NCBI GenBank assembly: GCA_019745975.1
Contig: JAIESQ010000097.1
Coordinates: 1-51,150, forward strand
DNA length: 51,150 nucleotides
Source: Pirellulales bacterium
GTDB taxonomy: Bacteria; Planctomycetota; Planctomycetia; Pirellulales; JAEUIK01
Reading direction: 5' to 3'
This document shows positions 1 to 7,124 of the stretch, piece after piece. The notes below the pieces were generated by a model. It did not search any database, was not told the DNA's origin, and saw only the letters and a program-made list of their open reading frames with translations. Numbering within the stretch: the stretch's first letter is position 1; each line of letters opens with the position of its first letter. A program made the translations under genes and the position numbers.

Positions 1-58
1 CTCGCAACCGCAGCTTGAGGGAAGAGCCGTTTTTCATGGAATACCAGTTACCGACGAT

Positions 59-80
59 TTCTCAGAAAGTGCAGTTTCTG
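59..80 (+). repeat. 22-bp near-palindromic repeat, left copy
   Basis: The stretch holds the arms CAGAAA and TTTCTG around GTGCAG. The same 22 bases occur in inverted orientation at 51072-51093, so the two copies face each other across the window. It lies just beyond the 3' end of the TetR gene. No coding role is evident; it is probably a dispersed intergenic repeat of this genome. Confidence 0.6.
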
Positions 81-112
81 TTGGCAACGTCGAATATTGG
101 CGCGGGGGCACG

Positions 113-808
113 TCAGGGGGACGCGCCGACCGCGATTCGGTGGTGGCCATTGATGCGGCGATGCGGTGGTTCGATTCCCAGGTAACTCAGGTAGGCACGA
201 CACAGTTCGGCCGACAATTGTTCGACGTCGAGCTGTACGAACTGCGGCACGCCGGCGAAGATCGCGCTTTGATCGAGGTAGTGCATGGCCAGCCGCAGCC
301 CGAAGCGGACGGCCAGCGCGGGATCGGGGTGGGTGATCTCGCGGCGGCACTCGAGCAGCAGGCGTTCGAGCCGCTCGGCGATGTGCAGGCCGAGCTTGGC
401 GCCTGCTTCCAGGAAGCTCTCGTCGTGACCCGAGCGGACGATGAAGGCCCGCATCAGGCCGCGGCGCTCGTCGTAGATCCGCACGAGAAACGGCACGAGG
501 TCGTGCAAGATTTCGCTGACCGTGGCGCCGGCCCAGCGATGGGGATCGAGGGCGGCGTCGGCCGTGGCCATGGCTTCGGCACAAAAGCGGTCGTGCAGCA
601 GGCGGAGCAGTGACTCTTTGTCGTGAAAGCGGGCGTAGAACGCGCCGACCGACGACTGGGCCCGCGATGCGATTTCGGCGACCGTGGCCTGATCGAAGCC
701 TTTCTCGGCCAGCACCGCCTCGGCGGCGTCCAACAGGCGATCGAGCGTCTCCTGGCTGCGCGATTGCAGCGGAGGGCGGACCCATTGAATCGCGTGTTGG
801 TCGGACAT
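113..808 (-). CDS. TetR/AcrR-family transcriptional regulator
   Basis: The 231-residue protein has the usual TetR size. The N-terminal DNA-binding domain is at about residues 19-67 (RLLDAAEAVLAEKGFDQATV, then the recognition helix region SVGAFYARFHDKESLL). The remaining helical part should be the ligand-binding and dimerisation domain, and its ligand cannot be told from sequence. The ATG start is in place. It is transcribed divergently from the membrane protein at 1094, with about 285 bp between them that contain AT-rich inverted repeats, so it probably represses itself and that neighbour. The family call is firm; the regulon is inferred. Confidence 0.9.
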   Translation of the reverse strand: MSDQHAIQWVRPPLQSRSQETLDRLLDAAEAVLAEKGFDQATVAEIASRAQSSVGAFYARFHDKESLLRLLHDRFCAEAMATADAALDPHRWAGATVSEILHDLVPFLVRIYDERRGLMRAFIVRSGHDESFLEAGAKLGLHIAERLERLLLECRREITHPDPALAVRFGLRLAMHYLDQSAIFAGVPQFVQLDVEQLSAELCRAYLSYLGIEPPHRRINGHHRIAVGASP

Positions 809-889
809 GGAGTAGGGACTAAAGGCTAGGGGCTAGTGGTTAGGGACAAGAGAGCAAGGCGAGCCGATACCGCCGAATGACGCGATCGG

Positions 890-915
890 ATCAGAACCAG
901 AATTCTTATTCTGAT
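890..915. promoter_or_regulatory. candidate TetR operator and divergent promoter
   Basis: In the gap between the TetR gene and the divergent membrane gene there is an AT-rich island in otherwise GC-rich DNA. It contains two overlapping inverted repeats: CAGAAT-TCTT-ATTCTG at 898-913 (6-bp arms) and ATCAGAA...TTCTGAT at 890-896 and 909-915 (7-bp arms). Length and position suit a TetR operator. The rest of 809-1093 holds only a short run of ctagggg-like direct repeats (about 815-850) and no gene. Confidence 0.45.
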
Positions 916-1093
916 TATCTAGCAGCGGCCCGCAGCGGCGTCAATGTTCCTGATCTTGTAGACGAAACAGCCGTCGCGGCGACTTTTGAGACTCGCCGGT
1001 TCGGGTGAGCCCGGCATGTTATCCTAAATTCCCCAGTTTATCGCGAACTCGTGACGCGCGATTCCCACCGGTAGCCCCCGCTTGAGGACGCCG

Positions 1094-2737
1094 ATGCCCG
1101 CCCGAAGTGCCCCTGGCCTTTCGCCCGCCGCCGTGCTGCTTGTCGCGCTGAGCCTGTCGATCGGCTGGGGGGTGCGCGGCAACTGGGGGCATGAGTTCGG
1201 GGCGATGATCCCCGGAGCACTGGCCGCGCTGGCGGCAGTCGTCTGCTCGGGGCGCGACGACTGGTATCGGCGGGCGCCGTACTTCGCCTTCCTGGGCGCG
1301 GTCGGCTGGTCGTTCGGCGGCACGATCAGCTACATGCAGGTGATCGGCTTCACGCACAACGGCGAGCACGCCGGCAGCGTGCTCTATGGTTTCGCCTGTT
1401 TGTTCGTGATCGGGTTTTTGTGGGGAGCGCCGGGCGGAGCCGGGACGGCGCTACCGGCCTTCGTCGATCGCACGCGTTTGACGGGGCTGTTCGTGCCCGT
1501 GATTGCCGTGTTTTTGTGCTGGCTGGTGCAGGCGCTGTTCTTCATGCTCGCCGACACCGACGAAGAAGTACTGGCCGAGTGGTTCCGGCCCGAGGTGGTC
1601 GATTGGCTGCTCGCACATCGGCTCGACGCCTTCGACTGGTACGACACCGATTGGATCGCGGCGCTGGTGGCGCTGGTGGCGGCCGGTGGCGTGATCGCGG
1701 TGCAGCGGCGCGCCGAATGGGGGACCCGGCTGGTGATTTACCTGGCGGTCGGCTGGTGGCTGGGGTTCACGATTCTGACGGTCAATCCGTACTTGAACCT
1801 GCGGATGACGCCGCCGCGCGGCGACAGTTGGGCCGGCATGGTCGGCTTTACGGTGGCGCTGCTGGCCTTTTTGATGCGCGAGCGATTGTGGGGCGTCGCC
1901 TGGGCGGCGCTCGTGGCGGGCGTGGTCGGCGGCATTGGCTTCTCGGGGGCCACGATGCTCAAACTCATCGAGGTTCACCCCGACGTGCAGCGGGCGATCT
2001 TCGGCCAGGAGGTTTCGACCAACTGGCATAGCGTGCTCGAGCAGACGTACGGATTCATCAACGGGCTGGGGATCGCCATCGCCATGGGGGTGCTGTCGGC
2101 CCGGGCGCCGCGCTTGGAAGACGAGCCACGCACCGCCCGCTGGACCGAGACGTTTTCGGTGGCGTTCGTCTTGCTGGCGATCACGTACTTGAACATTCGC
2201 AAGAACGTGCACAACGCCTGGCTCGAGAATCATGTCGTGCCGGACGAGATTTATGGCTTCGCCGCGCAAACGTGGTTCGAGTGGGCCTACCTGGTGCTGG
2301 CCGCGGCGGTGCTGGTGCTGTTGGTCGCGCGGCATCGCGGTCGGGAGATTTCGCTGGTGCCTATCGACTGGCTCGGTCGTGGGCAGTTGTTGTACGTGAT
2401 CTTTTTGTGGTGGGTGGTGGTCGGCAATTTGTCGCGCGTGCTGCCGTTTGCCCCGCAGCGGCTGATCACCGAAGGGGTGATCCACGTGAACGCGTGCCTG
2501 TGTACGATTCTGGTGCTGTTGGTCCCCAGCCGTGGGGAGCGAGCGGTTGTCGCACCGCAGTACGACTATCGCGCGCTATGGTGGCGCACAGCGATCGGCT
2601 GCGCGGTGCTGTCGGTGGCCGTGGTGTTTGCCGAGTATGGGACGGTGCGCGGGCTGTGGGGTGACACGTTCGCGGGGCAAGGCGGCAAACACATCCGCTT
2701 CGGACCGAACGCGACGGTCAATCGGCCGCGGGACTAG
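1094..2737 (+). CDS. polytopic membrane protein of unknown function
   Basis: The protein has about 547 residues with around a dozen hydrophobic segments spread over its length, for example the stretches around LVALSLSIGWGVRG, FVPVIAVFLCWLVQALFFML and YVIFLWWVVVGNLSRV. It is therefore an integral inner-membrane protein. I do not recognise a transporter or enzyme signature. The ATG at 1094 is preferred over a TTG 12 bases upstream because GAGG sits six bases before it. It is divergent from the TetR regulator, which may control it. A role in export or lipid handling would fit a TetR partner, but that is only a guess. Confidence 0.8.
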   Translation: MPARSAPGLSPAAVLLVALSLSIGWGVRGNWGHEFGAMIPGALAALAAVVCSGRDDWYRRAPYFAFLGAVGWSFGGTISYMQVIGFTHNGEHAGSVLYGFACLFVIGFLWGAPGGAGTALPAFVDRTRLTGLFVPVIAVFLCWLVQALFFMLADTDEEVLAEWFRPEVVDWLLAHRLDAFDWYDTDWIAALVALVAAGGVIAVQRRAEWGTRLVIYLAVGWWLGFTILTVNPYLNLRMTPPRGDSWAGMVGFTVALLAFLMRERLWGVAWAALVAGVVGGIGFSGATMLKLIEVHPDVQRAIFGQEVSTNWHSVLEQTYGFINGLGIAIAMGVLSARAPRLEDEPRTARWTETFSVAFVLLAITYLNIRKNVHNAWLENHVVPDEIYGFAAQTWFEWAYLVLAAAVLVLLVARHRGREISLVPIDWLGRGQLLYVIFLWWVVVGNLSRVLPFAPQRLITEGVIHVNACLCTILVLLVPSRGERAVVAPQYDYRALWWRTAIGCAVLSVAVVFAEYGTVRGLWGDTFAGQGGKHIRFGPNATVNRPRD

Positions 2738-2800
2738 GGGTAGGGGTCAGAGTAAAGAGGCTAGGGATTAGGTCTGAGGGTTCGCTATAACCTCAGCATC

Positions 2801-3238
2801 ATGGAGCAGCCGAATCCCTATAGTCCGCCGCAAGATCCGACGCCTGCGGTAACGCCGGCGCGGTGGGTCCTTGATCCAAATGTCTTGTTCGGCATCGCGT
2901 TCTATTCGCTGGCGGTGCTTTCCGGCGTTCGCGGGGCGATTGTCGAAGGTCGCACGCTGAGCAGCCTGGTGCTCGATGTGGCCGTGGCGCTGACGCTTGG
3001 TCTGTGGGCGACCAGCGACGCGAGTCGGCGAGGCAAACCGATTCCTCGTTCGCAGCAGATGTGGGTGTTGCTGTTTGCCATCGTCGTGGTGCCATGCTAC
3101 GCGATCCTTACGCGCGGTTGGAAGGGGCTGGGCTGGGTGATTCTGCACGCGGTTGGCTGGTTGGTGACCTCATTCCTGGCCATGAATGTCATGGGGACGG
3201 TTCGTTACGGCGCGGAATGGTGGCGCGTTGGGCCGTAA
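2801..3238 (+). CDS. small membrane protein with an NPYSPP N-terminus
   Basis: This 145-residue protein begins MEQPNPYSPP. That N-terminal motif is common on small planctomycete membrane proteins. Three or four hydrophobic segments follow (around residues 28-45, 50-68, 86-105 and 110-130). No catalytic motif is visible. It is co-directional with the membrane protein ending at 2737, and the gap carries ctagggg-type repeats and a short hairpin (CTGAGG at 2774-2779 with CCTCAG at 2791-2796). Function unknown. Confidence 0.75.
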   Translation: MEQPNPYSPPQDPTPAVTPARWVLDPNVLFGIAFYSLAVLSGVRGAIVEGRTLSSLVLDVAVALTLGLWATSDASRRGKPIPRSQQMWVLLFAIVVVPCYAILTRGWKGLGWVILHAVGWLVTSFLAMNVMGTVRYGAEWWRVGP

Positions 3239-3260
3239 GAATCTAGCGGCGATGCTACTG

Positions 3261-3327
3261 CTTGGACCCGCAACCGGTCCAAGCGATCCCGCGGTTAACA
3301 AGCGGAAACTGGTGTGCTGCGCACACC
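3261..3327. repeat. two intergenic hairpins
   Basis: CTTGGACC-CGCAACC-GGTCCAAG (3261-3283) is a perfect 8-bp stem, and GGTGTG-CTGCG-CACACC (3311-3327) a perfect 6-bp stem. No T-run follows either. They lie between the small membrane protein and the fabF fragment and resemble the dispersed palindromes seen elsewhere in this window. Confidence 0.5.
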
Positions 3328-3336
3328 CTACTTCGG

Positions 3337-3600
3337 TTACTCGCGCACGGCGCCGATGACCACCGCGCTGGCCTGGCCTTGCGGCGTCACCTTGCAGTGC
3401 GCCGCGGTCTTGCCCGAGGGCGTGCTGTCGCCGCGCACCGCCGACACAGGGCACGCAGGGTCGGGCGTGTCGTAGTTGAGCACGGGGAAATGCCGACCTT
3501 CACGCAGGGCCAGCACGCTGGCCGCCAGCTCGACGATGCCACTGGCCTCGCCCAGGTTGAGCAGCGTGTCACGAGTCACGGGTTTAATGACCCTGAGAGA
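3337..3600 (-). pseudogene. fabF: 3' fragment of a beta-ketoacyl-ACP synthase (FabF-like) gene
   Basis: On the minus strand the frame ending in TAA at 3337-3339 reads NLGEASGIVELAASVLALRE, then a short stretch and LNYDTPDPACP. This is the C-terminal part of a KAS II/FabF-type enzyme: the Gly-rich segment and the LNY-PDP segment match the family end. Only about 80 residues remain. The first 300 or so, including the active-site Cys and the first catalytic His, are absent. Upstream sequence runs straight into tRNA-Ser, so the fragment has no start of its own and should be non-functional. It points to a past deletion or recombination at the tRNA gene. Confidence 0.7.
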
Positions 3601-3617
3601 AAAGTTTGTCACATGAG

Positions 3618-3699
3618 CGGAGGGCACGGGACTCGAACCCGCAACCCCTTGCGGGGCACGACATTTCCAGTGTCGCCGCTAGCCATTCGCTTACCCTCC
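3618..3699 (-). tRNA. tRNA-Ser (anticodon GGA)
   Basis: On the minus strand the sequence folds as a class II tRNA. The acceptor is GGAGGGT with GCCCTCC plus discriminator G. The anticodon stem is CGACA/TGTCG around loop CTGGAAA, giving anticodon GGA. A variable arm follows, with GCCCC/GGGGT-like pairing. The T arm is GCGGG-TTCGAGT-CCCGT. CCA is not encoded. It reads UCC and UCU serine codons. It lies immediately upstream of the fabF fragment on the same strand. Confidence 0.93.
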
Positions 3700-3832
3700 A
3701 ATGCGGCACGTGCCGCCCTTTGCTCGATTCAAGGTTACCATAGCGCCAGATGGCTGGCCACGATCGCCCCCGCGGTGGCCACGCGTACAAACAAAACGAC
3801 ACGCCAAACGCGTCGCGGAAGCTCTGCGGCGC

Positions 3833-3875
3833 AAAGATAAAGGCGCCGGGGAAAGCCATCTCACCCGGGCGCCTT
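3833..3875 (-). terminator. probable intrinsic terminator for the Cys-rich protein gene
   Basis: Read on the minus strand, AAGGCGCC and GGCGCCTT form an 8-bp stem followed by TTATCTTT. A second small hairpin (GAAACGC-ACAAG-GCGTTTC, 3888-3906) lies between it and the gene. Position fits the end of the gene at 3938-4318. The region 3700-3937 holds nothing else. Confidence 0.55.
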
Positions 3876-3937
3876 GATTTAAAGGCCGAAACGCCTTGTG
3901 CGTTTCCAGACCAACGGCGAGCCGTGCCAGCTACGCC

Positions 3938-4318
3938 TTAACGAGCGGACGAGGTCGTGGTCCGCTTCGCGGTCTTGCTCGGAGTGCGAGCGGTCGTGGC
4001 CGAACGACTCTTGGTCGTCGGAGCGGGGCGCGTCGCGGTCGCCGCGGGGCGAGTCGACTTGCCCTTGGCCACGGTCGGGGCCTTCTGGGCCGGGCGAGCG
4101 GCGTACGTCGCGCCCTTGTTGCCAGCCGAGGCAGTGCAAGTGCCGTCCGGGCAGCACGATGCCGGGGCAGCGCAGCTTTCGCAATCCGGCGCCGCACAAG
4201 CCGGCGGAGCACAACAAGAACCACAGCAACGGCGACGGCAACCGCGGGCCGAAGCCTCGCTGGTGAACATCACCAAAGCAACCAGCCCCACTCCTGCGAT
4301 CATCCAAGCTTTCTTCAT
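3938..4318 (-). CDS. small secreted Cys-rich protein with a basic Ala/Thr-rich tail
   Basis: The 126-residue protein starts MKKAWMIAGVGLVALVMFTS, a typical signal peptide with likely cleavage after EASA. A GGAG box lies about nine bases before this ATG, so it is preferred over the ATG five codons upstream. The mature N-terminal half is packed with cysteines (RGCRRRCCGSCC, CAAPDCESC, CCPDGTC), which suggests metal binding or disulfide cross-linking. The C-terminal half is a Lys/Arg/Thr/Ala/Pro-rich low-complexity tail resembling a histone-H1-like tail. It may be an envelope or matrix protein. No family is recognised. A candidate terminator follows. Confidence 0.7.
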   Translation of the reverse strand: MKKAWMIAGVGLVALVMFTSEASARGCRRRCCGSCCAPPACAAPDCESCAAPASCCPDGTCTASAGNKGATYAARPAQKAPTVAKGKSTRPAATATRPAPTTKSRSATTARTPSKTAKRTTTSSAR

Positions 4319-4544
4319 CGTACAGGTCTCCATCGTCGAGGTTTCCTATCCTCCGTACAAAACCGATTCCCTGAAATGGTCTGCAAGCAGACCAGTTGGG
4401 AGCCGCCATTAGACGGAAGCCAAACTGAAAGTCAAGAAGGATACGAAGAATGCGGTGTTGGGGTTGACTTTGCGGCCAAAGATTTTGGACGCCGTGGCAG
4501 GTTAGCGAAGATCGGTATCTGGCAAGCTGAGGCAAGCCAATGGC

Positions 4545-5102
4545 TTACGGCCTCAGCTCGTCGGTTAGTTCGCTAGATGAAGGTGCCTTGCGCCAGGCTG
4601 AAAGCGTCAGCCCAAGCAGTACCACGTACGCGGCGATGCCTACGAGATAGAGGTCTCGGCTGCGGACTGTGTGGTCGAGCACCGGCAACACGACTCGGCC
4701 GTCGTGACAAAGCCGGCAGATCAAACGCCCCGAGCCGGGGATGTCCCAGATCCACAAACTCAGCGGGATGAAGCTGAGAAAGAAGGGGGCCGTCAGCAAC
4801 CGGACCACCTCCCAACGCCGGCCGAGCAACCAAACCAACACTGCCGCCACGATCGCCACATAGAGCGAAGGGTCGCCCGACAGCCAAAGGCGCAGCCCTT
4901 CGATGTTATAGTCGGTGGCGTTGAAGTGGTTGAGCATGCAGGTCGGTCGGAAGAAGACCGCGTGGTGCAGCAGGGCCGTGAAGGGAATTACCAGCAGCAC
5001 GCAAAGCGTACCCCACCAAGCGCGGCTGGCTGGTTCGTTGCTGGCGATGGGCGCTGCAGGCGGCCAGAAAATGCCACGAATAACCGCAAGCGAGTGCTTC
5101 AT
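4545..5102 (-). CDS. small integral membrane protein, unknown
   Basis: The protein has 185 residues with four likely membrane segments (around 30-50, 78-93, 105-122 and 150-168). A Cys pair (LICRLCHDGRV) sits in a loop between segments and could bind metal or form a disulfide. It lies directly downstream of the glutamine synthetase-like gene on the same strand, with an 18-bp gap, so it may be co-transcribed with it. No known family is recognised. Confidence 0.7.
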   Translation of the reverse strand: MKHSLAVIRGIFWPPAAPIASNEPASRAWWGTLCVLLVIPFTALLHHAVFFRPTCMLNHFNATDYNIEGLRLWLSGDPSLYVAIVAAVLVWLLGRRWEVVRLLTAPFFLSFIPLSLWIWDIPGSGRLICRLCHDGRVVLPVLDHTVRSRDLYLVGIAAYVVLLGLTLSAWRKAPSSSELTDELRP

Positions 5103-5120
5103 CTTGGTTCCGTAGTCGAC

Positions 5121-6488
5121 TCAGATTCGCTCGAAATACCGCTGCCGCTCCCAGTCGGTCACGGCCGCGCGGTACGCCTGGCATTCGAGCCGAGCTGTGT
5201 GGACGTAGAAATCGACGACTTCGTCGCCCAGAGCTTCACGGGCAAGCCGGCTGCCGTCGAGCAGCGTGGCCGCTTCATCGAGCGAGCTGGGAAGCCGGGG
5301 GAGCGAAGCGTCGACGTAAGCATTCCCTTCATACGGCGGACCGCAGTCGAGCTTCTCGTCGATCCCCTTGAGGCCGGCGACGATCGTGGCGGCAAACGCC
5401 AGATACGGGTTGGCATCGGCCCCCGGCGCGCGGTTCTCGATCCGCAGCGAATTGCCGTGCCCAACGACGCGGAAGGCGGTCGTGCGGTTGTCGTTGGCCC
5501 ACACCAGCGAGGTCGGCGCCCAACTGGCCGCCTGAAACCGTTTGTAGCTATTGACGGTTGGAGCGAAGAAGTACGACAGCTCGCGGGCGTACTTCATCAG
5601 CCCGCCGAGAAACTGGCGGAACTCCGTCGACGGCTCCCGCTTGGCGGTTGCGAAGCGTGAGCGCGAGCCGGCGGCGTCCCACAAGCTGGCGTGCAAGTGG
5701 AAGCTGCTCCCCGCCTGGTCGGCGAACGGCTTGGCCATGAAGGTGAGCGACGCTTCCTGCTGCGCCGCGATCTCCTTGGCAGCGTGCTTGAACAGCACGT
5801 GGCGGTCGGCCATCTCCAGGGCTTCGCAGTATAAGAGGTTCAGCTCGTGCTGGCCGCGGCCCCACTCGCCTTTGCTCCCTTCGACCGTGATGCCAGCCTC
5901 GTCGAGCTCGTTGCGCAGCCGACGCATGAAGGGTTCGTCGCGGGCGGGCTGCAACGTGTGATAGTCGATCAAGTACTGCGACGACGGCGTCAGCTCAACG
6001 TAGCGCCGCGCGGCGGCTTCTTCGTATGAGTCGTGGAACAAGTAGAACTCGAGCTCCGAGGCGGTGAACGCCGCCAGCCCACGTTCGGTCAAGCGTTCGA
6101 CCTGCCGCACGAGCACACTGCGCGGGGCCTCGGCAATTGGCCCGCCCGCTTCGCGCTCCAGATTGCAGAGCACCACGCAGGAGCCCGGCGCCCAAGGCAT
6201 GCGCTTCATGCTGGTGCGCACGGGATGCAAGTGGAAGTCGCCATAGCCTTGCTCCCAGCTCGCCAACCGAAAGCCTTCGAGCGGGTTCATTTCCAAGTCG
6301 ACCGTCAGCAGGTAATTGCAGGCGTGCGTGCCGGCCTCGACCACGGCGCGATGGAAATGGCTGCGCGTGAAGCGCTTGCCCAGCAGCCGTCCATAGACGT
6401 CGGGAAAGACGACGAGCACGGTGTCGATTTGCTCGTCGTTGAACCAGGCGGGGAGCCAGTCGGGGGTGTTTTGGGCAAGTTTGGTCAT
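5121..6488 (-). CDS. glutamine synthetase-family ligase (gamma-glutamylpolyamine synthetase-like)
   Basis: The protein has 455 residues, the size of PuuA-type glutamine synthetases. Visible family signatures are the metal-binding ASELEFYLF, the KGEWGRGQHELNL segment, the AGSSFHLHASLW segment with a metal-binding His, and RIENRAPGADANPYLA, which carries the acidic residue and arginines of the active site. Enzymes of this group couple glutamate to an amine using ATP. The nearby aldehyde and iron alcohol dehydrogenases fit a gamma-glutamylated amine or amino-alcohol pathway, but the substrate is inferred. The ATG at 6488 gives MTKLAQNTPDW and lies 13 bases after the 204-aa gene, so it is now read behind that module. 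Confidence 0.85.
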   Translation of the reverse strand: MTKLAQNTPDWLPAWFNDEQIDTVLVVFPDVYGRLLGKRFTRSHFHRAVVEAGTHACNYLLTVDLEMNPLEGFRLASWEQGYGDFHLHPVRTSMKRMPWAPGSCVVLCNLEREAGGPIAEAPRSVLVRQVERLTERGLAAFTASELEFYLFHDSYEEAAARRYVELTPSSQYLIDYHTLQPARDEPFMRRLRNELDEAGITVEGSKGEWGRGQHELNLLYCEALEMADRHVLFKHAAKEIAAQQEASLTFMAKPFADQAGSSFHLHASLWDAAGSRSRFATAKREPSTEFRQFLGGLMKYARELSYFFAPTVNSYKRFQAASWAPTSLVWANDNRTTAFRVVGHGNSLRIENRAPGADANPYLAFAATIVAGLKGIDEKLDCGPPYEGNAYVDASLPRLPSSLDEAATLLDGSRLAREALGDEVVDFYVHTARLECQAYRAAVTDWERQRYFERI

Positions 6489-6501
6489 ATTCAAGGCAAA
6501 C

Positions 6502-7116
6502 CTATTGCGGAAACCAATTGCGCAATACATCCTTCAAACGTGCAAACGCCCGATCGCTGCACCGCTCAAAGCTAACCGAGCGGGCGAGACTCGCGTAGAT
6601 TGCCGAGGAGCGGCGAAGATTTGCCGCCTTCAGCGCGGCCAATACTGCTTCCTTGGGATGTGCGGGCTTTGCGTACTCGGTCGAGAGGAAACCCTGATCG
6701 ACTAGCCAAGCTCTGAGCGTGGGAATTCGATACCGCCAACCAAGCACTTCTTCCACATGCGGCGAGTCGCTCCATACCCATGCTTCTAACTCTGGGTCGA
6801 TAACGACGGCGGCGCTTCGCCCCGCCCATCCGCTCACTGAGAGTCGTTGTTCAATACGCTTTTCGACGTCGATCGCAGACTCTTCTCGAGCACCACTTCC
6901 TTCGTAGTCGCACATTACCAGTGCTTTTTCATATAGTCGTTGCTGAGAGCGGAGAACTTCGGCAGACGTACGAACGCATCCAGGATCGTGTTCCGGATGT
7001 ACGATGATCGTGAAGGAGATCGGCCGAATCCGTAGCCGCTCAGATTGATTGAGCATGCCGAGAAGTGCAAACTTGGTGTTCTGGCAAGCGGCTAGGACGA
7101 TAAGATCCGATGCCAT
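6502..7116 (-). CDS. partner protein of the AAA ATPase, putative defence effector
   Basis: The protein has 204 residues and no signal peptide. Acidic clusters stand out: VHPEHDPGC, VMCDYEGSG and VIDPELEAWVWSDSPHVEEV. Their spacing is reminiscent of Toprim-like or other metal-dependent nuclease partners of OLD/AAA ATPases, but I cannot prove that fold. From memory, the pair resembles the AAA ATPase and following small protein (MAD3/MAD4) of methylation-associated defence systems; this is unverified. It starts eight bases after the ATPase stop and ends 13 bases before the glutamine synthetase start. Function as a defence effector is inference. Confidence 0.7.
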   Translation of the reverse strand: MASDLIVLAACQNTKFALLGMLNQSERLRIRPISFTIIVHPEHDPGCVRTSAEVLRSQQRLYEKALVMCDYEGSGAREESAIDVEKRIEQRLSVSGWAGRSAAVVIDPELEAWVWSDSPHVEEVLGWRYRIPTLRAWLVDQGFLSTEYAKPAHPKEAVLAALKAANLRRSSAIYASLARSVSFERCSDRAFARLKDVLRNWFPQ

Positions 7117-7124
7117 CGATTCCT

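Noticed and set aside
36-185. 49-codon plus-strand frame spanning the left 22-bp repeat
   Set aside because: Overlaps the 3' end of the TetR gene on the opposite strand, and has no resemblance to a known protein. Its SQKVQFL segment comes from the repeat.
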